Made by a program: the position numbers and the translations under genes. 64,000 nt of DNA, taken from NCBI RefSeq assembly GCF_009727055.1, contig NC_052349.1, forward strand, positions 45,158,071-45,222,070, in the 5' to 3' direction. The notes under the pieces are model-generated. The model saw only the letters and a list, made by a program, of their open reading frames with translations, had not been told where the DNA came from and made no database searches. The stretch's first letter is position 1; each line of letters starts with the position of its first letter. This DNA is from Benincasa hispida (Eukaryota; Streptophyta; Magnoliopsida; Cucurbitales; Cucurbitaceae). Positions 11,809-24,859 of this stretch are shown piece by piece.

Positions 11809-13278
11809 TATATTGTTTTCTATTGGATATTAGATTTGTTCCATTATTGTCCATAATAATTTGGTCGGTGTTGGTGGTTTTTCTTGAAGATTTTTTAACA
11901 CTCAATAGGTTTTGACATTGACTTAGTAACACCTGCCACTTTTTTGGTGTTATATTGAAGTATTGGAAGGAGTTGAGTTGTTGTTCAATAGGTTTGAGAC
12001 CAATCTTATCAAGGTTTTGGTAAGTTTGGAGATTAGTATTAATAGTTCTTTATTACCCATTGAAATATTGGTCTAATAATTGAGTTATTTTCAATTTTTT
12101 ATGTTCAATTCAAAGATTTCAAAGGATTGGAGCGACTGTCCAGCAAAGTTAACGATGCTTGGATGTTTTGATAGGTATTGAGACGTTGAAACTTTTTTGG
12201 AATTGTTACATAGTTGTTGAAATTTGGGTTTGTAACCATTATTATTGAACTTTTCGTAGGTCTCATTACTTAGTTATAGTTTTGAAGTGGCATTCGAATC
12301 AAGCCACACTTTGGGTAATCTATTTGAAGTTAATTGGTTATTTTGGTGAATGAAATTAGGTCCTAGGGGTTGAACTTAAATTTGGATTTATGATTATAGA
12401 TTATAATTCTGGACTTTTGCGGGAGAAGCTTATTTTTTTATTTGTAATTTCTGCATTTGTAATTTTGTTATTATATTTTTTAAAAATTTGTAACTATAGT
12501 GGCTAGCCTTAGATTCAAATTATTTGTAAATGAAAACTTGCACGTTTTCTCTTATTTGATTCTAATGATGTGTTTCTAATCTGGTAATCTGGATTTTGTT
12601 GAAAAGTCTTGGTTGTTGAATTTAAACAAATATTTTGGGAGTGTATTTTCTTTTTTCAGGTGTAGTTTATCAAATTTTTAGAGGAAACTTTGCCAAAATT
12701 TTAATAAATTTTGATTTAAAAAATTCTATTTCTAACGGTTTTTACTATAAAAGATTGCTAGCCACTTAGTTTTGAAAAATGCTTTTAGAGTACGACATTG
12801 GATTTTATAGTTTAGTTGATTTTATTTTAAGTGTTTGAATTATATTCTCAACTCTTGGAAACTCATTTGTTATTATGATTTGGTAAAATTTTATATATTT
12901 GATTAATTTTTGGCAAGATTAACACATTTCATATTCTGTTGAACATGGACTTGTTATGCTACTACTTAGTTGTGGGAATGAATGTTGCATGCATAGAAAT
13001 TTTTTATTGCTCTAGATAAGATTGGACTTCCAATATTCTCTTCTACTCATTGATTCCTACATTAGTTTTCTATTAAAGGTGCACTTCGATTGCCTTTATT
13101 GAAGGATTACAATTGTGTCAAGTCACTTTCATTTGAAAGTTGTAAAAGTTGTGAAAGTTGGGGAAAGGTAGATCTGCATTCTTCTATTTTAAATTTTAGC
13201 ATATGCTTGATTTGATGATAATATTCTTCCTATTTATTATATTTTCTCAAATCTCTCCCATCTTTCTTCATGTTGCAG

Positions 13279-13338
13279 TGAAAGGTAATCGTTCCTCCTG
13301 AGGCTAGATATGGTCAAAAGAGAATGAATGAAATCCTA
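13279..13338 (+). pseudogene. Exon-like piece with FKBP-type motif inside the CACTA-like element
   Basis: A 60-base segment is bounded by a ...TTGCAG acceptor and a GTAAGT donor. After an opening TGA it reads KVIVPPEARYGQKRMNEIL in one frame. The pattern V-I-V-P-P-E-x-x-Y-G matches the late strand of FKBP-type peptidyl-prolyl isomerases (usually I/V-P-P-x-L-x-Y-G). Since the flanks belong to a transposon and no rest of an FKBP domain was found, this looks like a captured host exon. The assignment rests on one short block. Confidence 0.4.
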
Positions 13339-14149
13339 GTAAGTCCATAACTTTACGTTGCAGATATTTTTTAAGTTTCGAGTATGATATTTTTCCATTG
13401 CATAAAGTAAACCAATCATGTACATTTTTCCTTGTGCGTGACTTTTTGTCATTGTTGTATCTTAACACTTATTTCTATATTTTAAGATGTTATCGCAGCC
13501 ATTTATTCTATTTTGCAGGTTGGGTTGCTTAAACATGGCTTGCCTGACCCTTAGTTCTCGATCTTTAGACTTCAAAGCTCAATTTATAGATTAAATAATG
13601 TACTTTGTTGAGAAGTTAATTATTAAACAATTTGTCACTTTTGTGTTTGTTGAAAGTTGAGTTTTGTATACAAAAGCAATATTTGAGATTTTATTTTGTG
13701 CATGTACATGTGAAAGAGAAATATTGTTGTAATTTGAACATATGGAATTTTTAGTGAATATATTGAGTTGATAGATCTTAACTGTAATGTTTATTTAGTT
13801 GATATAATTGTATTGTTGGAATACAAGGCAGAAAATGAGAATATCAATTGGGGCATTTAATTTTTTTTTTAAAAAAAACATACACTTGACAAATAAAAAA
13901 TGTCAAGAGTTATCATATATGATACGTAATCAATGTCAAGAATTAATAAACTTGACATACCACTAATGTCAAGTGTATTATCTTTCTTGACATGGAAATT
14001 ATATCAAGAAACATTTGTCTTGACGTTTTTTCATAATCAAGTTATCACATTATATTTGACAATCGAATACTTGACGTTTTTATAAGTGTCAGGTATATCT
14101 TTTACTTGACATTGGAAAAATGTTACATAATCCAATTTCTGTGGTAGTG

Positions 14150-14952
14150 TATATTAAACAATCATTAAGCATCATCAACCATCATGTCATTATACATTAT
14201 AAATTATAACATTGTATGATGCATGAACATGCTTAATGTACCATACATCTAAATAATATAGCATTTATATTAAGATGCATGAGCATGCTAATTAATCATG
14301 CATCTAGAAATATAATATTTATATTTAAACATGATGCATGAACATGTTTATCCTAAGGTGAGATTTTAAATCTATATGACATACAATATGTAACATATAA
14401 ATCATATAATTTAAACATATATCTCATGCATATTTAATTATATAAAAGACATTAATAGACTGATATTTGTCACCTTAATAAATAATTAAATTAATATAAT
14501 TTAATTATACTAATTTAATTACAAACAAATAAAATCTAAAATCTTAGATTTTAGAAAATTTTAAGAGAAAGCATAGAAAAATAAAAAAAATTCTTTTGTT
14601 CGACAACGATGGTGGAAAAACCAGAGCTCAAAATGTTGTCCCTAAAAAATCGAATTTCATTGTTTTTCTCCATTTTTTCTTGTTCCGCCTTTGTTTTCCC
14701 TAGTTTTTTTCATAGCAACTTTTTGTCACGAGCGACACAGACTTACAGACTCGATTTACAGTAAAATGCCAAAAAGACAATGGGCCCTTACATGATCAGA
14801 TCAAGTAAAACGAGTCTATGTGCCAAATACCGAAAGCATCTATTAAGTCAAACCTCATACATTTTCAAGAAAAATGCAAAAAAAAAATAACCCACCTCAT
14901 GAACTGAATTTTGTTTCAAAAAATAAAAAATCAAAATACAAGAAAACATTGA
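14150..14952 (-). other. Copia copy 1: proximal leader next to the primer site
   Basis: AT-rich, non-coding sequence between the CACTA-like insertion and the primer site. It resembles 22990-23950 of copy 2 (repeated 'gatgcatgaacatgc'-type motifs), so it is the same leader on the other side of the insertion. No frame of note. Confidence 0.6.
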
Positions 14953-14965
14953 CTCTAATACCAAT
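14953..14965 (-). other. Primer binding site (initiator tRNA-Met type), copia copy 1
   Basis: Minus-strand ATTGGTATTAGAG directly follows the LTR end. It differs by one C-to-T from TGGTATCAGAG, the sequence complementary to the 3' end of plant initiator tRNA-Met that primes many copia elements. It fixes the element's orientation (minus) and marks the adjoining LTR as a 5' LTR. Confidence 0.75.
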
Positions 14966-16857
14966 TGAAGGGATTGAATCTCAAGTGGAAGCGTGTGAAC
15001 GCCTTGCATTTAGAAATCCGATTTTTAAAGAAACAAACACAGTAAAATAAAACATGTAATTTTAGGATAAACATTCAAAGAAGACATATGCTTGCTTGAA
15101 AAAGGAAGAATAGGAGAAATCACAACTTACCTTTGTTAATTCCTCTAGTTTTCTTCTTCCACCGTTATTAATAATCTCAAACTTCTCCAACGTAAAAGGA
15201 CATCACCAATGAGGTTACTTTGCTATTCTCTAGGATTAAAAAAACTTGGAAATGTGGTCTCCAAGAACTTTGTGGAGAAAAAATGGTAGAGAATTCTAGA
15301 GAGAAGAGAGAGAATATGAAGGTTAGGTTTTTGTATTATATCAAAATCTTTTTTAAAAATTCGCTCTAAGGATGTATATATATGGAGAAGGGGTCCAAAA
15401 ATTTCCTTTTATGCCCTTAGTGCTAATTAATTACATAACTCTTATTTAATTAAATGACACATTAATTAAATAATCATAAATTAAATCCTATTTAATATAC
15501 ATTTAAATAATCATCATAAATATCATATATTTATGTTAACATTCAATCTCCATTATTTCAATTAACCATTAATTAATTAACTATATTAAATCATATTTAA
15601 TATGGAGTTAATTAACATATAAATATCACATATTTATATGTATACATTTCTTTATGAATCTAATTCATATGTATCTAATTTTGAATCTTATTCAAATATA
15701 TCTCTTTTACATAATTTGGATTATAGATCACATTTATAATTAACCATTTTATATTAATCTCATTACTATAAAATTTCTTCATTTGATTTGAAAATTTTAA
15801 ATCATTCCTTATTACTATCCTTTAGTGAGCTAACAAGGGGACTTTATGGACCTACAGATTAGAATCTCCAATGATATGAGATTAATGGATTAAACTCATT
15901 TAATTCAATTAATCAATATTCATTAAATACTAATAACTTCACTAAAGACCGATAGTTGCACTGTTCATACTATAGATATATTTCTGTGTCTATAGATATA
16001 ACCAATCAACAGTGAGTCAACCTTTCACAAATCGCTCATAATTACAGTTGGGTCAAATTACCGTTTTACCCTCATAGTTATATCTAACTCCTTAAGTATC
16101 ACTGATTCCTCTAATGAACAAACACTTTATAGTCCAACTATAAACTAACACTTTTCAGGCCAGTGAGAGGTTGAGACCTCATTGTTCAAGATCCGAATCA
16201 GCTGTTAAGGGAGCAATTTATCTACTTTCCCAAGGAATGGGAAGGAATGAATTCCATCTTGTGTAGCTGTGTTCCTAGCTCCTTAATCAGAAAAATCCCC
16301 AAAATGGTATTGGGCTATCAAGGCCACTCTCACCCATATAAATCAAAGGACTGTCGTCATAAATAGAAGTTCACAACTCACTCAAAATGAAGGTCAAATC
16401 TACTATGGTCATCCTAGTAAAATATTAGTTTCTTCAAGTAATGGTGTTATAAAGAGAAACTAATTATTTCACGGTTCGGTCTTTGTATAACTACTTTATA
16501 TAGGATACCTCCACTAACATGTATCTACATGAATAATATGGTTCATATTCCTTGTAACACTTATATCTCATGTAACAATTACAAAGTGGGTCGTATCCAC
16601 AATCTTACCAGAATAAGGCAGCCAACCTTCATCCATTTACTGTAGACCTTTTAGGTCATTACTTGAACATTAACCACCTGTATGTCAACTAAATATTGTT
16701 CAAGTGACATCATATAACCTTGGATCTTAGTTTATTTGATTGAATTAATATTGTCTCAATGTCAAATAAAATACCTCTGATTTTATTAAATGAATAATTT
16801 ATGTTAACAAAACTATAAACCACGAGATACATTAGATTTAAGACATCAATCCCAATA
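14966..16857 (-). mobile_element. LTR (5' LTR of copia copy 1)
   Basis: An LTR of about 1.89 kb. Its minus-strand 3' end (TTCAATCCCTTCA) abuts the primer site; its 5' end reads TATTGGGATTGATGTC, where related copies have TGTTGGG. It aligns along its whole length with the minus-strand LTR at 27188-29074, but by eye roughly a fifth of positions differ, so the two do not come from one insertion. It lies just below the truncated RT of copia copy 2 and could also have served as that element's 3' LTR. Confidence 0.75.
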
Positions 16858-16991
16858 GCATCATATTTAATATAAGTGTTATATTATATGATTGCATGCA
16901 TATATAACATGTCATGCATCATTTTATATTATAATTGTTATAATATATAGTATGAATGGATGGATGAATGTTATTTATTTTCTTGTAATTG
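16858..16991. repeat. Linker with 54-bp direct duplication
   Basis: The block taattgttataatatatag starts at 16932 and again at 16986 (period 54), each time running into ATGGATGGAT. The surrounding sequence resembles the AT-rich copia leader near 23000-23200. It separates the LTR from the broken RT of copia copy 2. Confidence 0.6.
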
Positions 16992-19730
16992 TTATAATAT
17001 ATAGTATGGATGGATGGATAGAAAGCTACTGAACTGTTGATGATTTTCTATAAACACAAGACCATCAACATTCTGATCAAAGCCATAAGATTTGATCATA
17101 GTATCAAATCTTATATTCCAAGATCGAGATGTTTGTTTCAGTCCATAAATGGAACGATTAAGCTTGCTCTTGATCTTGATCAATGAATCTTTTTGGTCGA
17201 TTCATGTAGATGGTCTCTTCAAGATTATCATTCAAAAAGGTAGTTTTAATGTCCATTTGCTACATTTTATAGTCATAATATGTGGCTATGGATAAGAGAA
17301 CTCTGATGACTTTAATATGATAGCAGGTGAGAAAGTTTTTTCATAGTCCATTCCCTCAACCTAGGTATAACCCTTTTGCCACAAGTCTAGCTTTAAAGTT
17401 TTGTACCTTTCCATCTACACCCTTTTTTCTCTTGTAGATTCATTTACAATTTATAGGTTTTACCTCATCAGGTTGATCTACAAGCTCCCACACTGAACTG
17501 AAGTACGTAAACTTCATTTCTTGATTCATGGCTTTAATCCATTCATCCTTGTCAACGTTTTCCATTGATTGTTTATAAGATAATGGATCCTCAACACCAT
17601 CATCAGCTATGATGTCTTGGACTTTTGTTAAACCCATGTAATGTATAGGTGGGTTCATAACCCTCCCACTACGTCGAGGCAATCTCAATTCTTGAGATGA
17701 ATGTGTATGACTAGACGAACCCACATCAACAACTCTTGTTGATGTATTAACCCCTTTAATAACCCTTGTTGAAGTCTTAGTAGATTCATTAGAAATTTCA
17801 CTTAAAACAATTTTTCTTTGTGGTTTATAATCCCTTATGTGGTCTTCTTTCAAGAAGGTAGTGTTTGTTGACACAAACACTTTATTCTCACTTGAATCAA
17901 AGAAGTAACCACCTCTTGTTTCCTCGGGATAGCCTACAAATAGGCATACTTTTAAACAAGGTTCCAACTTTTTTGGGTTTTCCATTAGCACATGGGCAGG
18001 ACATCCCTAAATTCTAAAGTGGCATAAACGACCTTTACGACCGCTCCATAACTCAAAAGGTCTTTCCGAAACACTCTTTGAGGGAACGTTTTTCAAAATA
18101 TAAATAGTAGTCTCTACTACATATCCCAAAAATGAGTCAGGAATTTGAGCATAGCTCATCATCGACCGAACCATGTCCAACAGGGTTCTATTTCTTCTTT
18201 TCGATACACCATTTTGTTGAGGTGTACCTAGGGCTGAGAGTTGGGATGTAATTCCATGTTTTATCATATACTTCTGGAATCTAAGTCCATATACGCTCCA
18301 CTACGATCAGATCGTAGTGTTTTTATCTTTTTACTTAACAAGTTTTCAACTTCAGTCTTGTACTCCTTGAACTTTTCAAATGCTTCAAACTTATGTTGCA
18401 TTGGATATAGATACTCATATCTAGAATATTAAGCTATGAAAGAGATGAAATATTCATACCCTCCTCATGACCTAACATTCATCAGACCACAGAGGTCTGA
18501 ATGTATAAACTCCAAGGCCTCTTTGGCTTTATAATCTTTTCTAGTAAAAGGTTGTTTTGTCATTTTGCCTTCAAGGCATGACTCACATATAGGTAAAAAG
18601 TTTTCTTCTAAACCATTTAGAAGTCCACTTTTTACCAATCTCTCAATCCTATGGAGATTGATGTGAGCTAACCTTAGATGCCAAGAATGGGTTTTTTCTT
18701 TAAGAGAAACTCTCGGTCTTTTAACAGTTGTTGTCGTTTTGAACATTTCAATATTTAGCACGGCTTTTGTAACTTGTTGTCGTTTTGAACATTTCAGTAT
18801 TTAGCACGGCTTTTGTAACTAATGGCCTTAGTACATACAAGTTACTTTCCATTGAACCAAAACCTAGTTCTATTCCATTGTTAAAAATAAATACTTTATT
18901 TTTCAGTGAAGGATAAGGAATACTTTTGTTCGGTCAGACAAGAAGCTGAAATTAAGTTCCTCTTGATTTGAGGTACTACATATACGCCATCCAGTAACAT
19001 ATAGCAACAACTGAAACAACCTTACCAGTATTGACTCTGAGAGTCATCTCTCCACCTACTAATTGTCTTCAGGAATTAAATCTCTGATAAAAAGAACATA
19101 CATGATTAGTAGCTTCTGAATCAACTATTCAAATAGAATTATTATTCTCTACTAAGCACATCTCCAAGACAAAATCAAATTTATTTTCTTTGGAGTTCTT
19201 TCTCTTCTGGAGAGAAGTGGGATCAGCTCCATAACTCATATCATAAACTCCAAGTTTCATCTCAGAGGACAATCCTCGTTGATTAACTTCACTAGATTTA
19301 GCAACGATTGTTTTTTCTATTTATCCCTTGACATTCAATATGGACTGGAGTTTATTTAAGGAGCTGACATTACTGGTTTTATTGTCATCAACCCTGTTTT
19401 GTTTGAATTGTGAGAACTTTCGCTCAAACAATTCTTACATTAATTGCATTATCTGATGTGTAGTGACCATGCTATCAAATCTTTTTGCTAATGCATCAGG
19501 TATGCTTACCAAAATGTGAACCCTAGTCTTAGAATTAGCCTTTGTCCACATTTTATATGCATCACAAATATTTCATGTTGCATAAGGGTTAAAACTTGAG
19601 GACAATCCTCAATCATGACAATGTTGAGGTCGTTAACCACAGAAAAGGTTTAAATTGAATCTTTCCAAGTCGTATAATTAAAAACGATCAAATTACTATA
19701 GGCAAGTAACGGAAAATTTGATATTTTTGC
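16992..19730 (-). pseudogene. Ty1/copia (Tnt1-like) gag-pol remnant, copia copy 2
   Basis: Domains follow copia order down the minus strand. Gag begins near 19730, with TTWKDSI and VVNDLNIVMIEDCPQV at about 19660-19600, but its ATG has become ATA. A protease-like block has lost its Ser-Gly (IVDSEATNH). A GAG-pre-integrase region carries HLRLAHINLHRIERLVKSG and a CxxC zinc pair (CESCLEGKMT) at 18465-18761. The integrase core has TPQQNGVSKRRNRTLLDMVR, with the catalytic Glu replaced by Lys (usual NGVSERRNRT), at 18007-18267. A linker runs 17440-17991, and an RT fragment with KLNRSIYGLKQTSRSWNIRF lies at 16992-17183. RT is cut off before its end and RNase H is absent. Stops throughout make it inactive. 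Confidence 0.85.
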
Positions 19731-22700
19731 TGAAAAAAAACAAATTGATCTACATTATATTTTAGCATAACTCTAAAACATCCAATCAATTTTAGCAAAA
19801 ATTAAATGAACCCCATTTAACAGCTAGTTTTGCAATGATGCTTCAGTGATTTAAGACAAAAGCCACCGAAGGGTAGTTAGTTGTCCCTTCACTAAACGGA
19901 GACACTCTCAACCAATTATTACACCAAAATAACTCTTATTCCTATAAAAATCAGTCATCGTTTATTTGGTTAAGAAATCATTAACTAGCTTAACAATTTT
20001 TTGTAAGTGCGACCCTTCATTTTAGATCCTAGAGTTCTGCCTCAATGAGCCAAACGAAGGGAAAACCCGATTGGAGCAAAAACTAAAGTGATTTTATCCA
20101 TTTCTGGAGTTCACCTTGATATTGACCTATTGCACAAACCATCTAAAGGGGGACGCTCTCAGGACACCTTGAGGCAGTGCAAGACGATCTCACGGTGCAA
20201 ACCAATGAAGGAGACCATAGGACATGTTGACACACATCCCTTTCCCACTTACTATAAATACTCTCTCCATTCACCTTTGCATATTGATCCATGTAAAAAC
20301 CATCCGAAGGGGACGCTCCCAAGGTGCCTCAAGACCAAGCATGAGTCTCACGGTGTGAATATAAGGGAAAAACATGAGTGGAAAATTTGTTGGGGTTGAT
20401 GCCCTAAAACTCATAGAGACCTGTAGTTTGTAAATACTTGTTTATGAACAAACAATTTGTGATTTATAATATATATATATTTATCACTTAAGTCTATGAA
20501 ATATGAGATATTTTAGTTACATTAACCACAAACCAATAAACTAAGATCCATGGTTATCGTTGTAACTTAAGCATGTATGTAGAGACATATAAGTAGATCA
20601 TTGCTAACCTAAATGGTCTATAGTATATGGATAAAAGAAGGGATACCTTATCCCAATGACACTACGGATACGATCTGCTTTATAAGTGTTACAAAGTTGT
20701 AAAGTGTTACAAATGATCTGATCCTGATCGTTCATATGGAGACATGTAGCGGTGGTATCCTATACAAAGAGTTTGTATAAGACCAACCATGAAATGTTTA
20801 GTCTCTTTATATAATGTCGTTCATTATTGAGACTTTCATTTCACTAGGATGACCATAGGTAACATGACCTTAATCCTGAGTGAATTGTGAACTCCTGCCT
20901 ATGAGGGCGGTGCTTTGATTTGCATAGGTGAAAGTGGCTAGATTGCCGACTCAACAAACCAACCATTTTAGGATTCATCTGATTTAGGAGTTGGAACTCA
21001 GCTACACAAGATCGAATTCACTCCTTCCCCGAAGCAAGAGTGAGGTAGATAAATTGCTCCTTTAAGGACTGATTCCAGGGCTTGGACAATGTGGCACCAC
21101 ACCTTCTTTTGGCCCGAGAAGGGTTTAGTCATAGTGGGACTATGATCTATTGTTCATTAGAGGAATCAGTGGTACTTAAGGAGTTAAATGTAACTACAGG
21201 AGAAAAACGATAAATTGTCCCAGCTGTACTTAGAACGATTTGTGAAGGGTCATCAGTGCGAAGAGTGCATCTATCGGTCTTCAGTGGAGTGTCTGGCAGT
21301 TAACGGATGGTGGATATCGTGATTAAAGAGTTTAGTCAGTTATTGACATACCGTTGGAGCTTCAAGCTACAGGTCCTTAAGGTCCCTTTGGTAGCTCAAT
21401 GGATTCAAGCTGAGAATCAGTTTTTGGGTTAGTTTGAAATGTTCAAATTAACAAGAGAGAATTCGATTATATATGATATAATTAAATTAGTTCAATTATA
21501 TATGACATAATTGGTTCAATGTATTTGATACATTATTATTTGATTGGAAGGAATTAATATAAATATGATTTATATTAAATTCCATAAAAAGAGAAAAAGA
21601 ACTATGGTTTATATATTGCATATGATGCAATATTAAAACTATAGGTTATAAATATAATATGATAAGTTAGTTATTATATTTATTTATAAATTATTAATAT
21701 GAAATAATTAATTTCCTTTTTCTCCAATAACCACCTTAGTGGGTGGTTATACACAGTTTATAGTAACTGTGAGATAAAAAGAAAAATAGTTTTCTAAATC
21801 ATTCAGTCGATACGTCCCACATATTGATTATCGAGTAAAAGGTGTTTTACTATACGATAGCCTTAAAGCCTAAATGATCGAGTAGACGAGTTTATACGTT
21901 AGGCTTCTTCTTCTATACGATTGGTTATCGTATACCCGATCGTCTTCTTCCTCCATCCCTCTATCCAAAATCATACAAAGTCCACAACTCTTGGATTCTC
22001 ACACCGAGAATACCAAGGTAATCTTGTGGTGGTGTCAAGTTCTGTTCGAGAATCGAGGATCTAGTTTGACTCGCTAGTGATCGAGGATTTTCTAGTTGCT
22101 CATTGTGTTCATGATTGTTTGCTGAGTTGCTGAACGATCGAGGGAAATACGTGAAGAAAAAGTTCTTCAAAGATATTGTCATCTCGATCCCTTATATTTA
22201 AGCATGCAGTAATTTATCTTTAATGCATAACTATTTCTGTATGATTGTAAATGTTTATGTTCTTTCACAATGGAGTTTGGAATGATCCGCTTCCACTCAC
22301 TGGTCCTCTAGTTTTAGAGTTCCTACAATATTGACGTATCCATACATCTTTTTCCTCCCACTGAGTATTTTAATAACTTAAGGTTTAATTAACTTAGGAA
22401 AAATACAGCTAATTAACTTTACAAAATGATTGTTGAAGTGTGCCCAAAAACAACATTGACATTGGATAGTTAAACAATTTTGATCAATGTTCGTTAAACA
22501 CTTTAACAAACTTTAATCAACAATTGCATGCTTGTAGCAAATCTATCTAATTCACCTTTCCAAGTCAGTTCCCAGATAGGAGTTTTCCATTTCTGTCAAC
22601 TTAAATACCTTAGCCTAGACAGAACTAGACAAATTTAATCTTTTATTAACACTAATTTAATCCTATTAAACTGATTAAAAAGAATTAAACTAGTTTCTAA

Positions 22701-23950
22701 TCTCATTAGAAATTTGTGATCTTAGGTCTATGTGAATCATATTTTGAAAATTATTTAAAAAAAATGATTTTACCTAAATTTGCATGTAATTTTTAACTAT
22801 TGATTTAATTTTTAATTTCATTTAGTTATAACTCTTATAAAATAAATGAAACAAATTAAAAACATACATTGCATCAATGGACATACTTGGTAAATTATAA
22901 TAATTATAAATTACCTAAGGTAGTGTCATGCTTCATGCAATTTCATTTCATTACTAACATAAATTTTATTTCATTACTAACATACATAACACTTATATAC
23001 TAAAGTAATGAAATAATTAATAACATACATTCATGCATACATATAACTATATATTATAACACTTATAATATAAATGATGCATGACTATGTTATTAATGCA
23101 TGCAAACATATAGTATAACACTTATAATATGTGATGCATGAGCATGCTATAAAATTAAACCATACAACTATATATTATAACATTTATAATATAAATGATT
23201 AATGAACAAAATGCGTAATCTATGGTGGGAGTTTATATTATATGGCATACATTATGGCATATAATAAAATAATTAAACCATAGATCATATGCATAATTTA
23301 AATAGAAATTATGGATCGGGATTGGACTCTTAAAGCAATTAATTAAATTAATATAAAATTTATATTAATTTAATTAATCAAAACTAATTATTACAATAAT
23401 AAATAATCATCCAGTTCGAAACAGGTGAATCAGGTCTTGAACTGCTCGAACTAGACCACGTTCTACTTGAACCAGCCATGAAACGGTCCAGAAGAAGCCA
23501 AACCACCCGAATCGGAGAACCCACGAACCAAATTGGACCAACAAACCATGGAACCGCGTGTGAACCAGAGCTGGATTGCATGTCTTCTTTGTCTCAGAGC
23601 GTCGCGACGCTGTGCCCTAGCATCGTGACGCTACGGAGAAAAGATTCCATTCGCTGCATCACAGCATTACGACGCTAGGGTACAGTGTCACGACACTACT
23701 GTGCAGTCGCCCACTGTACAGTTTCAAACTCCTTCGAAACACTTCTGATTTTTGCATCGTTTTCTCCAGATCGACACGGGGAACAACAAAGCGACTCAAG
23801 AACAGTAAATATAGACCCAATAGCGATTAAATGCCCCAAAACATGGACCCTTAGAAACCAAATTTGTAAAATAAAAGTTGTAAAACTAAGATCCAACCCC
23901 GAAACAACCATAATAGCAAACATTCAATACAACAAATAGGACTTATAGTA
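19731..23950 (-). other. Copia copy 2: untranslated leader, split by a solo LTR
   Basis: The leader lies between gag (low side) and primer site (high side) of copia copy 2 and is homologous to 7798-9046 and 14150-14952. It contains a near-direct duplication: blocks at 20087-20160 and 20268-20340 both hold 'ttgatattgacc/ttgcatattgatcc ... accatc..aaggggacgct', mirrored at 8095-8160 and 8270-8340 in copy 1. The region 23400-23700 is GC-richer and gives short antisense frames (23384-23581, 23478-23678) with no recognisable product. The high-side border with the composite region is not sharp. Confidence 0.6.
20388..22327 (+). mobile_element. Solo LTR, subfamily B, inserted in copia copy 2 leader
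   Basis: A 1.94-kb unit starts TGTTGGGGTTGATGCC and ends GAGTTCCTACA, flanked by aaatt (20383-20387) and atatt (22328-22332), a target duplication with one mismatch. Joining the flanks restores the leader as read without interruption at 8390-8410. It lies opposite to its host element. No internal region is present. A 21961-22182 minus-strand frame inside it has no support as a gene. Confidence 0.85.
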
Positions 23951-24395
23951 GCTTTTGAATATAACCTTTTAGAAAATAGGCTATGGAATATCACACAAAA
24001 AAGCGGAAAATGTTGAAAATTAAAATTTGAGAGGCGCCAAAATTTTTTGTGTGAAGCACCATAAGCCTCACTCCATCAAAGTGCAAAACCTTTTGTTTTT
24101 TTTTTTCTTTTCTCTTTTTACTTATTTCCTCCCCCTATACATAAAAACCTAAACTCTTCTTTCTCTCAAATCCTTACCTTTGATTCGCTTGCTATCCAGA
24201 GATGAAAAGCTTGGAATTATTTGTTTTATTTGCAATACATGAGGAAATACACCATTGACAATGGTTGTTTCTATAGGGAAGTCTAAACCAATCTATAAGG
24301 TTCCTATTCCTAGGAGTCTTTGCTCTCAATAGGGGTTATTGACTTGTATAGTTTCTCCAAAAAAGGGCTTTTGTCTACCAGAGTAGTAAAGATAC

Positions 24396-24532
24396 TGTTA
24401 AGATATTTAGGCCTTAATTTATGTATTATGCATATATTTAGGCTATAATTAGGTTATCATTCTTTCTATAAATTTCCTATGTAAATCTCAAGTTAATATA
24501 TAGAAATTATTCATTCAAATATTGTTTCCACA
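24396..24532 (+). mobile_element. Short copia LTR (137 bp) with adjoining primer site
   Basis: The unit begins TGTTAAGATATTTAGG and ends TTGTTTCCACA. Immediately after, TGATATTAGAGCC (24533-24545) is a twice-mutated form of TGGTATCAGAGCC, the initiator tRNA-Met primer site. What follows to about 25130 reads like a decayed gag leader. No second LTR or pol was found, so it is a 5' fragment of a different, small-LTR copia family on the plus strand. Confidence 0.65.
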
Positions 24533-24791
24533 TGATATTAGAGCCAAAATCCTATGGTTTTATACTTCTCAATCTACTGCTTTTATCAGCTCTCTGCCTC
24601 CGTCAAACGGTCATTGACGGAGGCAAATCCATCTCTGATCTATACTGCTCTGCCATACGCACAAATTCAAAGCTTCCTTGCCCTTTGTCCAATTGCACGT
24701 GATTTCGCTGTCGACTAGATTGTGCGTTATACTCAAATCTAAACGTTTATGTGTGCAACTTCATTCGAGTGTTTGTGTTTGACCATTCAAA

Positions 24792-24859
24792 CTCGATCTG
24801 ATCCAGAACTCGATCCGGTCCAGAACTTGATCTGGTCCAGAACTCGATCCAGTCCAGAA
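24792..24859 (+). repeat. 17-bp tandem repeat, four copies
   Basis: Four consecutive 17-base units of the type CTCGATCTGATCCAGAA occupy 24792-24808, 24809-24825, 24826-24842 and 24843-24859, differing at two to four positions. They sit in the gag-leader remnant downstream of the short copia LTR and explain the repetitive antisense frames at 24747-24953. Confidence 0.85.

Larger units (their letters stand above)
9047..14149. mobile_element. CACTA-like (En/Spm-type) non-autonomous element
   Basis: The left end is CACTACTACAAAAT and the right end, reverse-complemented, is CACTACCACAGAAAT, a terminal inverted repeat opening with CACTA. Both ends are packed with short inverted motifs of the ACTTGACA/TGTCAAGT type, including a perfect 10-bp hairpin at 9217-9241. 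Such subterminal repeats bind the transposase in CACTA elements. No transposase frame is visible, so it would have to be moved in trans. Flanks share only TA; a 3-bp target duplication is not intact. The uninterrupted homologous leader in copy 2 (near 22990) supports the insertion point. The inside carries UTR-like sequence (9300-9770), an exon-like piece (13279-13338) and a nested solo LTR (9955-11808). Confidence 0.75.

Noticed and set aside
9044..14152. 3-bp target duplication for the CACTA-like element
   Set aside because: The flanks are tta and tat; only TA is shared when read across, so I do not claim an intact duplication.
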